Shown: in pieces, positions 35,513 through 44,284 of the stretch
Position numbering within the stretch: the first letter of the stretch is position 1
Layout: every line of letters starts with the position of its first letter
Origin: Kitasatospora albolonga
GTDB taxonomy: Bacteria > Actinomycetota > Actinomycetes > Streptomycetales > Streptomycetaceae
Reading direction: 5' to 3'
DNA: 64,000 nt
NCBI GenBank assembly: GCA_002082585.1
Contig: CP020563.1
Span: 6,380,001-6,444,000 of the forward strand
Position numbers and translations under genes: made by a program
The notes under the pieces: model-generated
What the model was told of the DNA's origin: nothing
What the model saw: only the letters and a program-made list of their open reading frames with translations
Database searches by the model: none

Positions 35513-36094
35513 ATGAGGATATGGCGGCGCAGGCGCAAGACGGACGGTACCGGGCAGCTTCCGCAGGACGGCCCTTCGTGCGCCTGCTGCAATGGTTCCC
35601 TGGACGCCTCCGACCCCCGGTTCAACCTTTCGCTGCCGCAGCCGGTCTTGGCTCTGGGCGAGGCCGAACTCCAGCGGTACGTCAGGGTGATCAGCGACGC
35701 GTTCGTCATGACCAGAGACTTCGGCGAGTTCGCCCGGGCCTTGCTGCCCATCGGCCTCGACGACGGCCGCACGGCAACCATCGGGGTCTGGGTCTCCGTC
35801 GAGAAAGAAGTCTTCGGCCACCTCAAGAAGGTCGCCACCGGCGAGCTCGACTTCGACCAGATGCAGTTCACCGGGCGGCTGGCCAACGAGCTCGACCCGT
35901 GGGGCGAGGAGATTCTCGGCAGGCCCGTCTCGGCCGGCGTCGACGTCCCGACGCACGGACGCCGCCGCATGCCCCACATCAGGTCGAGCCCCGATGAGCT
36001 CCTGACGCGCGTACTGACGGAGCGCTGGCCGACGGCGGATGTCCTGACCGGCGCGAAGTCCTGGGCGCTGAACTACGACCGCGCCGGGCACTGA
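35513..36094 (+). CDS. DUF2199-domain protein
   Basis: 193 residues. The region from CACCNGSLDASDPRFNLSLPQPVLAL to the end matches my recollection of the DUF2199 family; no enzymatic motif is apparent. The CACC motif close to the N-terminus could bind metal. ATG 35513 has TTAGCT 8 bp upstream and no clear ribosome binding site, so near-leaderless. Function unknown. Confidence 0.75.
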   Translation: MRIWRRRRKTDGTGQLPQDGPSCACCNGSLDASDPRFNLSLPQPVLALGEAELQRYVRVISDAFVMTRDFGEFARALLPIGLDDGRTATIGVWVSVEKEVFGHLKKVATGELDFDQMQFTGRLANELDPWGEEILGRPVSAGVDVPTHGRRRMPHIRSSPDELLTRVLTERWPTADVLTGAKSWALNYDRAGH

Positions 36095-36134
36095 GACCAC
36101 GGCCCCCGGGCTCTTGGCTCCTCGGCCCCCGGCA

Positions 36135-36158
36135 GGGGACCGGCACGAAGCCGGCCCC
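36135..36158. terminator. Terminator between the DUF2199 and TerD genes
   Basis: GGGGACCGGC (36135-36144) pairs with GCCGGCCCC (36150-36158) with one bulged A and a 5-nt loop; the two genes converge here. Confidence 0.55.
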
Positions 36159-36227
36159 TTACGCAGGGTTGGCCGGAACTGATCGCTGCCGTTCAGGCCC
36201 CGCAGCTCCCGTTCGTGGCCCCGGGAC

Positions 36228-36764
36228 TCAGGCCCCGTCGACGCGGTTCCCCATCACCGCGGCGAACGCGTCGGGGGCCGCGTCGAAGCCCCGTACGTCC
36301 GGGCGGAACACCCACTGTCCCGAGCCGGTACGGGAGAACTCCGCGACGACCGCCGCCGTCGACCCGGCGACGCTCGCGAAATCGTCCTCGATCAGGTTCG
36401 TGTAGCCCTCCCTGATCTGCACCCCGGTGCTCTCGACGTCGCCGAAGGTCCTGCGCGCCTCGCGCTGCTGGATGGCGACGCCGACCACCACCCGGCCGTA
36501 CCGGTCGGCCAGCCGGTTCAGCTCGATCGTCATGACCTCGTCGTAGCCGAACCCCTGGCCGGTCCTGCTGTCCCGGTTCAGCGTGATGGTGCCGTCCGGT
36601 GAGCGGCTGTCGAAATGCACCAGGTACGCGGGGCTGCCGTACGGCTCGTCCGCCGGGTAGGTCGCCGCGATGATGTCCAGGTCGATGTCCGGTTCACCGT
36701 GCGGGCTGGGGTCCCATTTGATCCGTACTTCGACCTTCTCGATGTCCTTGTTCGGAGTGCTCAC
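36228..36764 (-). CDS. TerD-family protein
   Basis: 178 residues of the TerD (tellurium resistance) calcium-binding fold: KVEVRIKWDPSP, DIDLDIIAATY, GTITLNRDSRTGQGFGYDEVMTI and a C-terminal FRPDVRGFDAAPDAFAAVMG. The family is expanded in Streptomyces and tied to stress and differentiation rather than tellurite. Single gene here, not in a ter operon. Precise role unknown. Confidence 0.88.
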   Translation of the reverse strand: MSTPNKDIEKVEVRIKWDPSPHGEPDIDLDIIAATYPADEPYGSPAYLVHFDSRSPDGTITLNRDSRTGQGFGYDEVMTIELNRLADRYGRVVVGVAIQQREARRTFGDVESTGVQIREGYTNLIEDDFASVAGSTAAVVAEFSRTGSGQWVFRPDVRGFDAAPDAFAAVMGNRVDGA

Positions 36765-37044
36765 GGACTTCCCCTCCTGGCCTGCGGCCCGTGGACCGCT
36801 GTCATCACCCGATCATGTACGGAACGGGCCGCGCAGCCAACTGCCCCCGGGGCGTACGCCCGTGGCGGGCGTCGGAATCGGGCCATGTGCCGAGAGGGGT
36901 GTCCGGAGCGTGCGCGGTGTCCGGGCGATCGTGCGGCGCGGGGCCGCCGCGCGAGGGCGCGTTCGCGGAACGTCCCGGGGCCGGGTGGTCCACGTACGCG
37001 GACGACCGTGACCGGCGCCACGCTCCGCCCCGTACGATGGCGCG

Positions 37045-37650
37045 GTGCTGGTGAAGTGGATTCGCTGCTCCGTGGTGGACCGTCATGGTTTCGAGCGGGG
37101 ACAGCGGGAGTGGGCGGGGCTGCTCGGCGAGCCGGGGTTCAGGGGGCAGAGCGGCGGGTGGAGCCGAACGCGCCCCGATGTCGCCCATGTCTTCGCGTTC
37201 TGGGACAACCGGGTCTTCTACGACTCCTTCATGGCGCGCGGAAACGACCGGCTCGCGGCCGGACAGGCGGGCACGTTCCGCGACATGCAGGTCATGCTCT
37301 TCGAGCGCCGGTTCGACGTGAAGACGGGTTTCGAGCCCGACTTCACGGAGGCGGACGTGGTCAGGGTGGCGCACAGCACCGTGCACGAGGACCGGGCCGA
37401 GCACTTCGTCCTGATGCAGAAGCAGGTGTGGAACCCGGCGATGGCCGGTTCCCCCGGCATGCTGCGCGGGGTCTTCGGAGAGGCGCCCGGCAACGAGTTC
37501 CTGGTGCTCTCCCTGTGGAAGTCGAGCGCCGAGCGGGGCAAGTACCGCGCCGGCGGGGCGGAGCGCCTGGCGGCCCGCGCGCAGACCGAGACGGATGTGG
37601 CCGCGCTGACGGGCGACGTCGTCGAACTGGAACCCTCCTGGACGGTCTGA
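37045..37650 (+). CDS. YdbC/DUF4937-family protein
   Basis: 201 residues. Begins MLVKWIRCSVVDRHGFERGQ and contains FAFWDNRVFYDSFMARGNDR; the two halves resemble tandem antibiotic-monooxygenase-like (ABM) folds, as in YdbC proteins. No catalytic residues can be assigned. TACGAT (37033-37038) ends 6 bp before the GTG, no ribosome binding site: probably leaderless. Confidence 0.75.
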   Translation: MLVKWIRCSVVDRHGFERGQREWAGLLGEPGFRGQSGGWSRTRPDVAHVFAFWDNRVFYDSFMARGNDRLAAGQAGTFRDMQVMLFERRFDVKTGFEPDFTEADVVRVAHSTVHEDRAEHFVLMQKQVWNPAMAGSPGMLRGVFGEAPGNEFLVLSLWKSSAERGKYRAGGAERLAARAQTETDVAALTGDVVELEPSWTV

Positions 37651-37706
37651 CACCGCTCCCCCCGGAGGAGCACGCGGAATCCCCGGGCACCGCCTAGGGT
37701 CGGTAC

Positions 37707-38366
37707 ATGGCACGACCGCAGCGCATTGTCCTCGTCCGGCACGGCGAGTCCGAGGGCAACGCCGACGACACGGTGTACGAGCGCGAGCCCGACCACGCGC
37801 TCCGGCTCACCGGGACCGGGCTGCGGCAGGCCAGGGAGACCGGGGCGCTCCTGCGCGAGCGGTTCGGCGAGGAGCGGGTGAGCGTCTACATCTCCCCCTA
37901 CCGCCGCACCCACGAGACGTTCCGGGCCTTCGATCTCGACCCCGCCCGGGTCCGGGTCCGCGAAGAGCCCCGGCTGCGCGAGCAGGACTGGGGCAACTGG
38001 CAGGACCGGGACGACGTACGCCTCCAGAAGGCGTACCGGGACGCCTACGGGCACTTCTTCTACCGCTTCGCCCAGGGCGAGTCCGGCGCCGACGTCTACG
38101 ACCGGGTGGGCGCCTTCCTGGAGAGCCTGCACCGCAGCTTCGAGGAGCCGGACCACCCCGAGAACGTCCTGCTCATCACCCACGGGCTGACGATGCGCCT
38201 CTTCTGCATGCGCTGGTTCCACTGGTCGGTGGCCGAGTTCGAATCGCTCTCCAACCCCGGCAACGGCGAGACGCGGACCCTGCTCCTCGGCGCGAACGGC
38301 CGCTACACCCTCGACCGCCCCTTCCAGCGCTGGCGCACCCCTGAGCCGTACGGCCGTACGGGATAG
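37707..38366 (+). CDS. Histidine phosphatase (phosphoglycerate mutase-like)
   Basis: 219 residues. Phosphohistidine motif LVRHGESEGN at residues 8-17, second catalytic histidine in LLITHGLTMR and conserved arginine in SPYRRTHET. A cytosolic phosphatase of unknown substrate rather than glycolytic mutase. TAGGGT (37695-37700) ends 6 bp before ATG: leaderless pattern. Its stop codon TAG forms part of the -10 of the next gene. Confidence 0.88.
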   Translation: MARPQRIVLVRHGESEGNADDTVYEREPDHALRLTGTGLRQARETGALLRERFGEERVSVYISPYRRTHETFRAFDLDPARVRVREEPRLREQDWGNWQDRDDVRLQKAYRDAYGHFFYRFAQGESGADVYDRVGAFLESLHRSFEEPDHPENVLLITHGLTMRLFCMRWFHWSVAEFESLSNPGNGETRTLLLGANGRYTLDRPFQRWRTPEPYGRTG

Positions 38367-38378
38367 AGTGGCAGGGCG

Positions 38379-39287
38379 ATGACCGTTGATTCTGCTTCCG
38401 AGCGGCGCTTCGAACGCGCCCTGGCCAGCCTGCGTGGCCTGTCCGTGGGAGACGCCCTGGGCTCCCAGTTCTTCGTCCCGGTCAACTACCCGCTGCTCAA
38501 GCAGCGCGTCCTGCCGCCCGGCCCCTGGCAGTGGACCGACGACACCGAGATGGCCTCCTCGGTCCTGGCCGTACTCGCCGCCCACGGCCGTATCGACCAG
38601 GACGCGCTCGCGACCTCCTTCGCCGAGCACCACGACTTCGACCGGGGCTACGGACCCGCCGTGAACCGGCTCCTCCGGCTGGTACGGGAGGGCGGCGACT
38701 GGCGCGAGCTGGCCTCGGCGCTCTTCAACGGGCAGGGGTCCTGGGGCAACGGCTCGGCCATGCGGATCGCCCCGCTCGGCGCCTGGTACGCGGACGACCC
38801 GGAGCAGGCCACCCACCAGGCCGAGATCTCCTCGTACCCCACGCATCAGCACCGTGAGGCCGTCGTCGGCGCGATGGCCGTCGCGGCGGCCGCCTCGCTC
38901 GCCGCGGCCCCGGACGGGCCGCCGACGCCCGAGGAACTGCTCGACGGCGTCATCGCGCTCGTGCCGCGCAGCGCGGTCGGCGCGGGGCTGCGCAGGGCCC
39001 GCGACATGCTGGACTACCAGGACGCCGGGACCGTCGCCGCGGTCCTCGGCAACGGCCGCCGGACCAGCGCCCACGACACCGTGCCGTTCGCCCTCTGGTC
39101 GGCGGCCAGGAGCCTCGGGGACTTCGAGGAGGCTTTCTGGCTGACGGCCCAGGCGGGCGGTGACGTCGACACGACCTGCGCCATCGTCGGTGGCGTCGTC
39201 GCCGCCGGTACGGCCGGGGCGCCGCCCGCCGACTGGCTGGCGCAGACGGAGGAACCTCCGGGCTGGCTGGTCCCGGCGCACCACTGA
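38379..39287 (+). CDS. ADP-ribosylglycohydrolase family protein
   Basis: 302 residues. DraG/ARH-type metal-binding motifs GLSVGDALGSQFF, WTDDTEMASS and AGGDVDTTCAIVGGVVAA are intact, so probably an active magnesium-dependent hydrolase removing ADP-ribose from proteins or small molecules. TAGAGT (38364-38369) ends 9 bp before the ATG and overlaps the upstream stop codon, giving this gene its own promoter despite the 12-bp spacing. Confidence 0.88.
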   Translation: MTVDSASERRFERALASLRGLSVGDALGSQFFVPVNYPLLKQRVLPPGPWQWTDDTEMASSVLAVLAAHGRIDQDALATSFAEHHDFDRGYGPAVNRLLRLVREGGDWRELASALFNGQGSWGNGSAMRIAPLGAWYADDPEQATHQAEISSYPTHQHREAVVGAMAVAAAASLAAAPDGPPTPEELLDGVIALVPRSAVGAGLRRARDMLDYQDAGTVAAVLGNGRRTSAHDTVPFALWSAARSLGDFEEAFWLTAQAGGDVDTTCAIVGGVVAAGTAGAPPADWLAQTEEPPGWLVPAHH

Positions 39288-39375
39288 ACGCCGGGCCGGG
39301 ATCTTCGGCTCACGGCCGCGGCGGCCGGGACGACCCTCTGTCACGGTCCTGCCACAACCTCACTCTCAGTGTTCG

Positions 39376-39389
39376 CGAACACCGGTTCG
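39376..39389 (+). promoter_or_regulatory. Perfect SOS box upstream of the DUF4173 gene
   Basis: CGAACACCGGTTCG is an exact match to CGAAC-N4-GTTCG. It overlaps a 14-bp perfect palindrome GTGTTCGCGAACAC (39369-39382). The next start codon is 136 bp downstream. Confidence 0.7.
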
Positions 39390-39525
39390 GGATTACTGTT
39401 TCGGCCACGCCGCCCCTGTTGTTCGATCCTCTGCCGATCGGCCTCCGCGGGCGTGCGCCGAACGCTATGCCGGGACACCGCGCCGCCCGAGGCCGTGCGC
39501 GGATACCGGTGGGGGAGGGGGCCCA

Positions 39526-41559
39526 ATGTCCGAACGACCGCCAGAGGTGTCCGAGCCGTCCGAGCCGTCCGACGCGTCGGAGCCGTCCAGCGTGTCCGGG
39601 CCCTCCGGGGCGTCGGGTGCGCCGGGCGGCGGCTCGTCGGCTGCTGAACCGCCGGTGACGGAGGCATCGGCTCCGGAACCGCTCGCTCCGAAAGCATCCG
39701 CTCCGGAACGACTTGCTCCGAAGGCTCCGGCTCCGGCGCCGACGGCACCGGAGGCAACGGATGCACCTGAGGTACCCGAGGCACCCGAGGCACCCGAGGC
39801 ACCCGAGGCAACGGAAACACCGGCCAAGGCCCCGACCTCATCCACCTCACCAGCCCCATCGGCCACAGACACAGCGCCCAAGGCCGCCCCCCTGCCACCG
39901 GCCCCGCAGCCCGGCCCCCACGCGGCCCAGGGCGTCCAGCCACCGGCCGTACCCGCCTACCTCCACGCCCAGCGGCAGCCGCCCCGGGCAGGAGGGCAGT
40001 CGCCCTGGCAGCCCTGGCAGCCCCCGGCCAAACGCCCCGGTACGACGGCCCGGCTCCGTCCGGCCGCACCGTCCCTGATCCGGCCCGCCGTCCTCTGGGC
40101 GGTCCTGGCCACCGCCGTGCTCAGCGCGCTCCTGCTGGGCGACGGCCTCGGTGTGAACCTCCTGATCGTCGCGGTGCCTGCCGCGCTGGCCGCCGCCTTC
40201 GCGGCGCGGGCCGCAGGCCGCAGGCTGCGCCCCTGGACCGCCGCCTGGGCCGTCGGCGGCCTCGCCCTGCTCGCGGTACCGGCTCTCCTGGACGCGGGCT
40301 GGCCGACCTTCCTGGCCGTCGTGTCGGCCTTCGCGCTCGGTTCGCTCGCGCTGCACGGCAGCCGCAGCTGGCCGGGGGTGCTGGCCGGTTCCGTGGGCAT
40401 CTTCGCCTCGGCCGTACCGGGCATCCGGTGGGGCTGGCGCGGAGTACGTGAACGGGCCGACGGCTCCCGGGGGCGCTGGGGCACCGCCCTGCGCACCACG
40501 GCGGTGGCCGTCGGGCTCCTCGTGGTGTTCGGGGCGCTCTTCGCCAGCGCCGACGCGGCCTTCGCCGACCTGCTGGGCCGGCTGACCCCCGATGTGTCGT
40601 TCGCCGAGGGGCCGTGGCGCCTCTTCCTCTTCCTCCTCGGGCTCACGGGCGCGCTGGCCGCCGCCCACACCGCCGCCGCCCCCGTCCGCTGGGACGGCCT
40701 CACCGTCAAGGCGGGCAAGCCCCGGGGACGTATGGAATGGGCGCTTCCGCTCATCGTCCTCAACCTGCTCTTCGCCGCGTTCATCGCCCTCCAGCTCGTT
40801 GTCCTCCTCGGCGGCTACGAGAGGGTGCGGGAGGCGACGGGGCTCGACCACGCCCAGTACGCCCGCCAGGGCTTCTGGCAGCTCCTCTGGGCCACCCTGC
40901 TCACCCTCCTCGTGATCGCCCTGGCCCTGCGCTGGGCGCCGCGCGGCGGCAGCAGGGACCGGACGCTGGTGCGCGCCGTGCTGGGCACCCTCTGCGTGCT
41001 CACCCTGGTGGTCGTCGCCTCGGCGCTGCGCCGCATGGACCTGTACGTCGAGGAGTACGGGCTGACCCGGCTCCGGATCTCCGTGGCCGCGATGGAACTC
41101 TGGCTCGGCGTCGTGTTCGTCCTGATCCTGGCCGCCGGGGTCTTCGGCGCCAGGTTCCTGCCCCGCGCCATCGCGGTCAGCGCCGGGGCCGCCGTACTGG
41201 CCTTCGGACTGATCTCGCCCGACGCGGTGGTCGCCGAGCAGAACGTCCAGCGCTTCGAGGCCCGCGGCACGATCGACATCGACTACGTCAAGGGCCTCTC
41301 CGCCGACGCCGTACCTGCTCTGGACAGACTGCCGGAACCGCAGCGCTCCTGTGCTCTCCGGGTCCTCCAGTACGAGCTGCGGTCCGCCGACTCGCCCTGG
41401 TACGCGACGAGCTGGGGCGAGGCACGGGCCGGGGAGATCCTCCGGAAGCGTCCCGTGACCGCCGACCGCAGCACCTGCTACGGGCTGGGCACGGACGGCG
41501 TACGGGAGGGCGGGCGCGGCGGCTCCGAGCAGGACCACGACGACTACGACCCGTACTGA
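39526..41559 (+). CDS. DUF4173/DUF4153-type polytopic membrane protein
   Basis: 677 residues. The first 190 are low-complexity Ser/Pro/Glu/Ala (SEPSEPSDASEPSS, APEAPEAPEAPEA runs, partly a 9-bp DNA repeat at 39773-39810); about ten hydrophobic segments follow from residue 187. ALLFASADAAFADLL and the later MDLYVEEYGLTRLRISVAAMELWLG match the family. The last residues are an acidic DHDDYDPY. ATG 39526 with a GGGGGAGGGG site. Function unknown; an SOS box upstream suggests possible damage control. Confidence 0.82.
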   Translation: MSERPPEVSEPSEPSDASEPSSVSGPSGASGAPGGGSSAAEPPVTEASAPEPLAPKASAPERLAPKAPAPAPTAPEATDAPEVPEAPEAPEAPEATETPAKAPTSSTSPAPSATDTAPKAAPLPPAPQPGPHAAQGVQPPAVPAYLHAQRQPPRAGGQSPWQPWQPPAKRPGTTARLRPAAPSLIRPAVLWAVLATAVLSALLLGDGLGVNLLIVAVPAALAAAFAARAAGRRLRPWTAAWAVGGLALLAVPALLDAGWPTFLAVVSAFALGSLALHGSRSWPGVLAGSVGIFASAVPGIRWGWRGVRERADGSRGRWGTALRTTAVAVGLLVVFGALFASADAAFADLLGRLTPDVSFAEGPWRLFLFLLGLTGALAAAHTAAAPVRWDGLTVKAGKPRGRMEWALPLIVLNLLFAAFIALQLVVLLGGYERVREATGLDHAQYARQGFWQLLWATLLTLLVIALALRWAPRGGSRDRTLVRAVLGTLCVLTLVVVASALRRMDLYVEEYGLTRLRISVAAMELWLGVVFVLILAAGVFGARFLPRAIAVSAGAAVLAFGLISPDAVVAEQNVQRFEARGTIDIDYVKGLSADAVPALDRLPEPQRSCALRVLQYELRSADSPWYATSWGEARAGEILRKRPVTADRSTCYGLGTDGVREGGRGGSEQDHDDYDPY

Positions 41560-41603
41560 TCCCGTACGACCCGTACTGATCCCGTACGACCCGTACTGAT
41601 CCC
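41544..41603 (+). repeat. 20-bp tandem repeat carrying the stop codon
   Basis: Unit CCGTACTGATCCCGTACGAC: full copies at 41551-41570 and 41571-41590, partial copies on both sides. Each copy encodes ...DPY-stop, with TGA at 41557, 41577 and 41597, one in each forward frame. The rest of the 205-bp gap to rnhB holds no gene. Confidence 0.85.
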
Positions 41604-41764
41604 GCACCCGCCACGCGTACTGATTCCGGCCCGCCACCCGCCCGCGTTTCGCGCCCGCCGACCCGTACACGCCACTTCCGTTCCGCGTCCGTCGGCCGAA
41701 TCTCGGTGTGCACGGTGCCCCGGGGTGTTGCTGCCGTTGCTCTCGGCGTACGCTGGCTGGCGCC

Positions 41765-42475
41765 ATGCCGTACGAACCACCCACGCACACCGTCGAGCGC
41801 TCGCTCCGGGCCACCACAGGTGCCAGGACCGTTGCCGGTGTCGACGAAGTCGGACGCGGGGCGTGGGCCGGACCCGTCACCGTGTGTGCCGCGGTCACCG
41901 GTCTGCGCCGACCGCCCGAAGGACTCACCGATTCCAAGCTGTTGACGCCCCGGCGGCGTGCCGAGCTCGCCCCTGTGCTGGAGAGCTGGGTCACCGCCCA
42001 CGCCCTGGGTCACGCCTCCCCGGAGGAGATCGACGACCTCGGCATGACCGCGGCACTCCGGCTCGCCGCCGTACGGGCCCTGGAGGGGCTGCCGGTCCGG
42101 CCCGACGCGGTGATACTCGACGGCAAGCACGACTATCTGGGCGCCCCCTGGAAGGTCCGTACGGTGATCAAGGGCGACCAGTCCTGCATCGCCGTGGCGG
42201 CCGCCTCGGTCATCGCCAAGGTGCACCGGGACCGGATGATGGCCGAACTGGGCGGGGCGTCCGGGGAGTACACGGACTTCGCCTTCGGCGCCAACGCCGG
42301 GTATCCCTCGCCCGTGCACCGGGCCGCGCTGGAGGAGCGGGGGCCCACGCCCCATCACCGCCTCTCCTGGTCGTACCTGGACGCGCTGCCCAGGTGGCAG
42401 CACCTGAAGAAGGTCCGGTTCTCCGCCGAGGCGGCCGCACTCGAAAGCGGGGGCCAGCTCGGCTTCGAATTCTGA
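41765..42475 (+). CDS. rnhB: Ribonuclease HII
   Basis: 236 residues. Removes ribonucleotides from DNA:RNA hybrids. Catalytic Asp27-Glu28 in [29 protein letters not shown] and the C-terminal [23 protein letters not shown] are conserved. ATG 41765 is preferred to an upstream in-frame GTG for length; TACGCT (41749-41754) ends 10 bp upstream and no ribosome binding site is seen. Confidence 0.94.
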   Translation: MPYEPPTHTVERSLRATTGARTVAGVDEVGRGAWAGPVTVCAAVTGLRRPPEGLTDSKLLTPRRRAELAPVLESWVTAHALGHASPEEIDDLGMTAALRLAAVRALEGLPVRPDAVILDGKHDYLGAPWKVRTVIKGDQSCIAVAAASVIAKVHRDRMMAELGGASGEYTDFAFGANAGYPSPVHRAALEERGPTPHHRLSWSYLDALPRWQHLKKVRFSAEAAALESGGQLGFEF

Positions 42476-42565
42476 TCGCGCGCAGGCGCGCCTCCAGCGA
42501 CGCCGACCGACCACGTCGGCCCACGACAGACCACCTTTCCTGCCTCTCATCCCGAGGAGCCTCAG

Positions 42566-43177
42566 ATTCACGAGAGTGCCCAGGGTCCCCGCGTCACTCC
42601 GGCCGCCGGCCGTACCGCGCCGACCCCCCGTCCCGTACCAGGTCCGCGTTCCGCGGCCACGCCGCGCCCGGGCCGTCCGGTGCCCGGCCCCGCGCGCCCC
42701 ACGCCTCCGGCGCAGCGCGCACACCCCGCTCCGGCACCCGCGCCCGTAACTCCCAAGGGTGTTCCGGGCCGTCCGGAGAATCGTTCCGAGCCGCAGCTCC
42801 AGCTGATCCCGGCCCCGGCCGGGGGAGCCCTCGACGCGGCCGAGGAGGCGGTCGACCTGCTGCTGGAGTCCGGCCGGGCACCGGGCGACATCCTGGTGCT
42901 CACCACCGGCGAGCAGCACCCGTGGGCCGCGCACGAGCTGTCGTTCGGCGAGGCCGCGTACTGGGCCCAGCAGGACGCGGGGGACGACGTCTTCTTCGCG
43001 GACGCCGCCGCGGTCGACCGGGCGAAGCCCCGGCCCGTGGTGGTCGTGGCGGTCAACGGCGACGCCGACTCCACCGTCGCCCGTGCGCTGCCCGTCGCGC
43101 GCGACCGGGCCGCCGGGCTGCTGATCGTCTGCGGTGATCCGGAGACGATCAACTCCGCACTCGGCGCGGGCGTCTGA
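42566..43177 (+). CDS. Conserved unknown protein, apparent ATT start
   Basis: 203 residues from an ATT codon at 42566 that has a GAGGAG site at 42554-42559, 6 nt away. Between the rnhB stop and 42680 the frame contains no ATG, GTG, TTG or CTG; a GTG at 42680 would give 165 residues but no ribosome binding site. The first 70 residues are Pro/Arg/Ala-rich, the remainder an alpha/beta domain (ALDAAEEAVDLLLESGRAPGDILVLTTGEQ, PVVVVAVNGDADSTVARALP, AGLLIVCGDPETINSAL), resembling helicase or nuclease C-terminal Rossmann-like regions. Function unknown. Confidence 0.7.
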   Translation: MHESAQGPRVTPAAGRTAPTPRPVPGPRSAATPRPGRPVPGPARPTPPAQRAHPAPAPAPVTPKGVPGRPENRSEPQLQLIPAPAGGALDAAEEAVDLLLESGRAPGDILVLTTGEQHPWAAHELSFGEAAYWAQQDAGDDVFFADAAAVDRAKPRPVVVVAVNGDADSTVARALPVARDRAAGLLIVCGDPETINSALGAGV

Positions 43178-43216
43178 ACCGCCGCACCCGCCGAACCGAG
43201 GAGCCCCGGCCCGGAC

Positions 43217-43258
43217 CGCTGAGCCCCGGCCGCCCGTGACGGCGGCCGGGGCTCAGCG
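43217..43258 (+). terminator. Terminator, 18-bp perfect stem
   Basis: 43217-43234 pairs with 43241-43258 over a CGTGAC loop (core GCCCCGGCCGCC / GGCGGCCGGGGC), 40 bp past the stop of the ATT-start gene. Confidence 0.85.
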
Positions 43259-43317
43259 CTCGCAGCGCTCTCCGGCCGCCGGACGACCCGGCTCTCCGGC
43301 CACCGAGGGGCCGAGCG

Positions 43318-43420
43318 GCCGAGGGGCTCACGGGGCGACTGAGCAACGGGCCGGCTCACCGGGGCGGCCCCAGCGGCTCACCGTGCGGCCGCGCGGCTCA
43401 CTGAACGGCCGAGGGGCTCA
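43318..43420 (-). repeat. About 20-bp tandem repeat starting at the stop codon
   Basis: On the minus strand units of the form GGCCGCACGGTGAGCC repeat; the TGA codons lie at plus-strand TCA positions 43418, 43398, 43378, 43356 and 43328, covering all three frames. The first is the true stop of the gene at 43418-44068. Confidence 0.7.
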
Positions 43421-44068
43421 CCGTGCGGCCGAGCGGCGCAGTGCCTCCGCTGCCCCGCCGCCGGTCCGGGTCAGCACGGGCTGGTGTTCGGCGACGGTGT
43501 CGGCCAGCGCGGCCGGCTCCGACAGCGAACTGGGCCGCCGCCCGCCCCGTCCCTCGCCGAGCACCTGCCAGCCCCCACTGGTCAGCGTGATGTACGCACC
43601 GCACCGGAGCCCGTGCAGGGTGCAGGCGTCCCGCAGGCCCCACATCCACGCGCCGTCCTCCTCGGTCCACCGCTCGTCGCCGTCGCGGCAGTAGAGAAGT
43701 ACGGCTGTACGCACCGGAGTACGGCGGCGCAGATCGTGCGGGATCACACGCCGCAGCTGGGCCAGCAGCGCGTTGCGGAAGTCCCAGCCGTCCGCCGCCA
43801 CCGTGTCCCGGCGCGTGAACGAGGCGCTTGCCGTGAGGCGCTCCTCGGGATCGAGGACCGCGACCACGGCGGTGGCGGGCGTCGGCCGGTGCCGTGAGTG
43901 CAGCCCGCTGACGACCTCCCGGGGGCTGCGCAGCAGGGGTATGCCCGCCGAGGCCCACTCGGCGGGTTCGAGTATCCGGGCAAGGCGGTTGACGGAGTCC
44001 GCGGAACCCGGTGGGGTCGAGAACGCCGATATCGAAGTGGCGGGGGACGGGGCGAATCCGAAGGTCAT
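43418..44068 (-). CDS. Conserved unknown protein
   Basis: 216 residues, not recognised. Central region TAVVAVLDPEERLTASASFTRRDT, then RTPVRTAVLLYCRDGDERWTEEDGAWMWGLRDACTLHGLRCGAYITLTSGGW, which looks like a globular alpha/beta domain with a conserved cysteine or two. No membrane segments or signal. GGGAGG lies close before the ATG at 44068. Downstream of recQ on the same strand, 216 bp away; that gap shows no gene. Confidence 0.7.
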   Translation of the reverse strand: MTFGFAPSPATSISAFSTPPGSADSVNRLARILEPAEWASAGIPLLRSPREVVSGLHSRHRPTPATAVVAVLDPEERLTASASFTRRDTVAADGWDFRNALLAQLRRVIPHDLRRRTPVRTAVLLYCRDGDERWTEEDGAWMWGLRDACTLHGLRCGAYITLTSGGWQVLGEGRGGRRPSSLSEPAALADTVAEHQPVLTRTGGGAAEALRRSAAR

Positions 44069-44284
44069 GGTCCTCCCTTCGCTACGCGCCCACGGTGCGG
44101 GCTGGGGCGGGTGAGGGCGCGCCGCGGCACAGCCCTTCCGGGCCCGGCGGGAACTGTGCGGGGAGCAGTCCCAATTCTTCCTGGCGTATCGGCAGGCGGC
44201 AACGAGCAATTGGCGCCGCTGACGGGTATCGGCCGGAATGCTACTGATATCCCTGCCCAGGTACGGTCCGGACGACGCCTCCCG

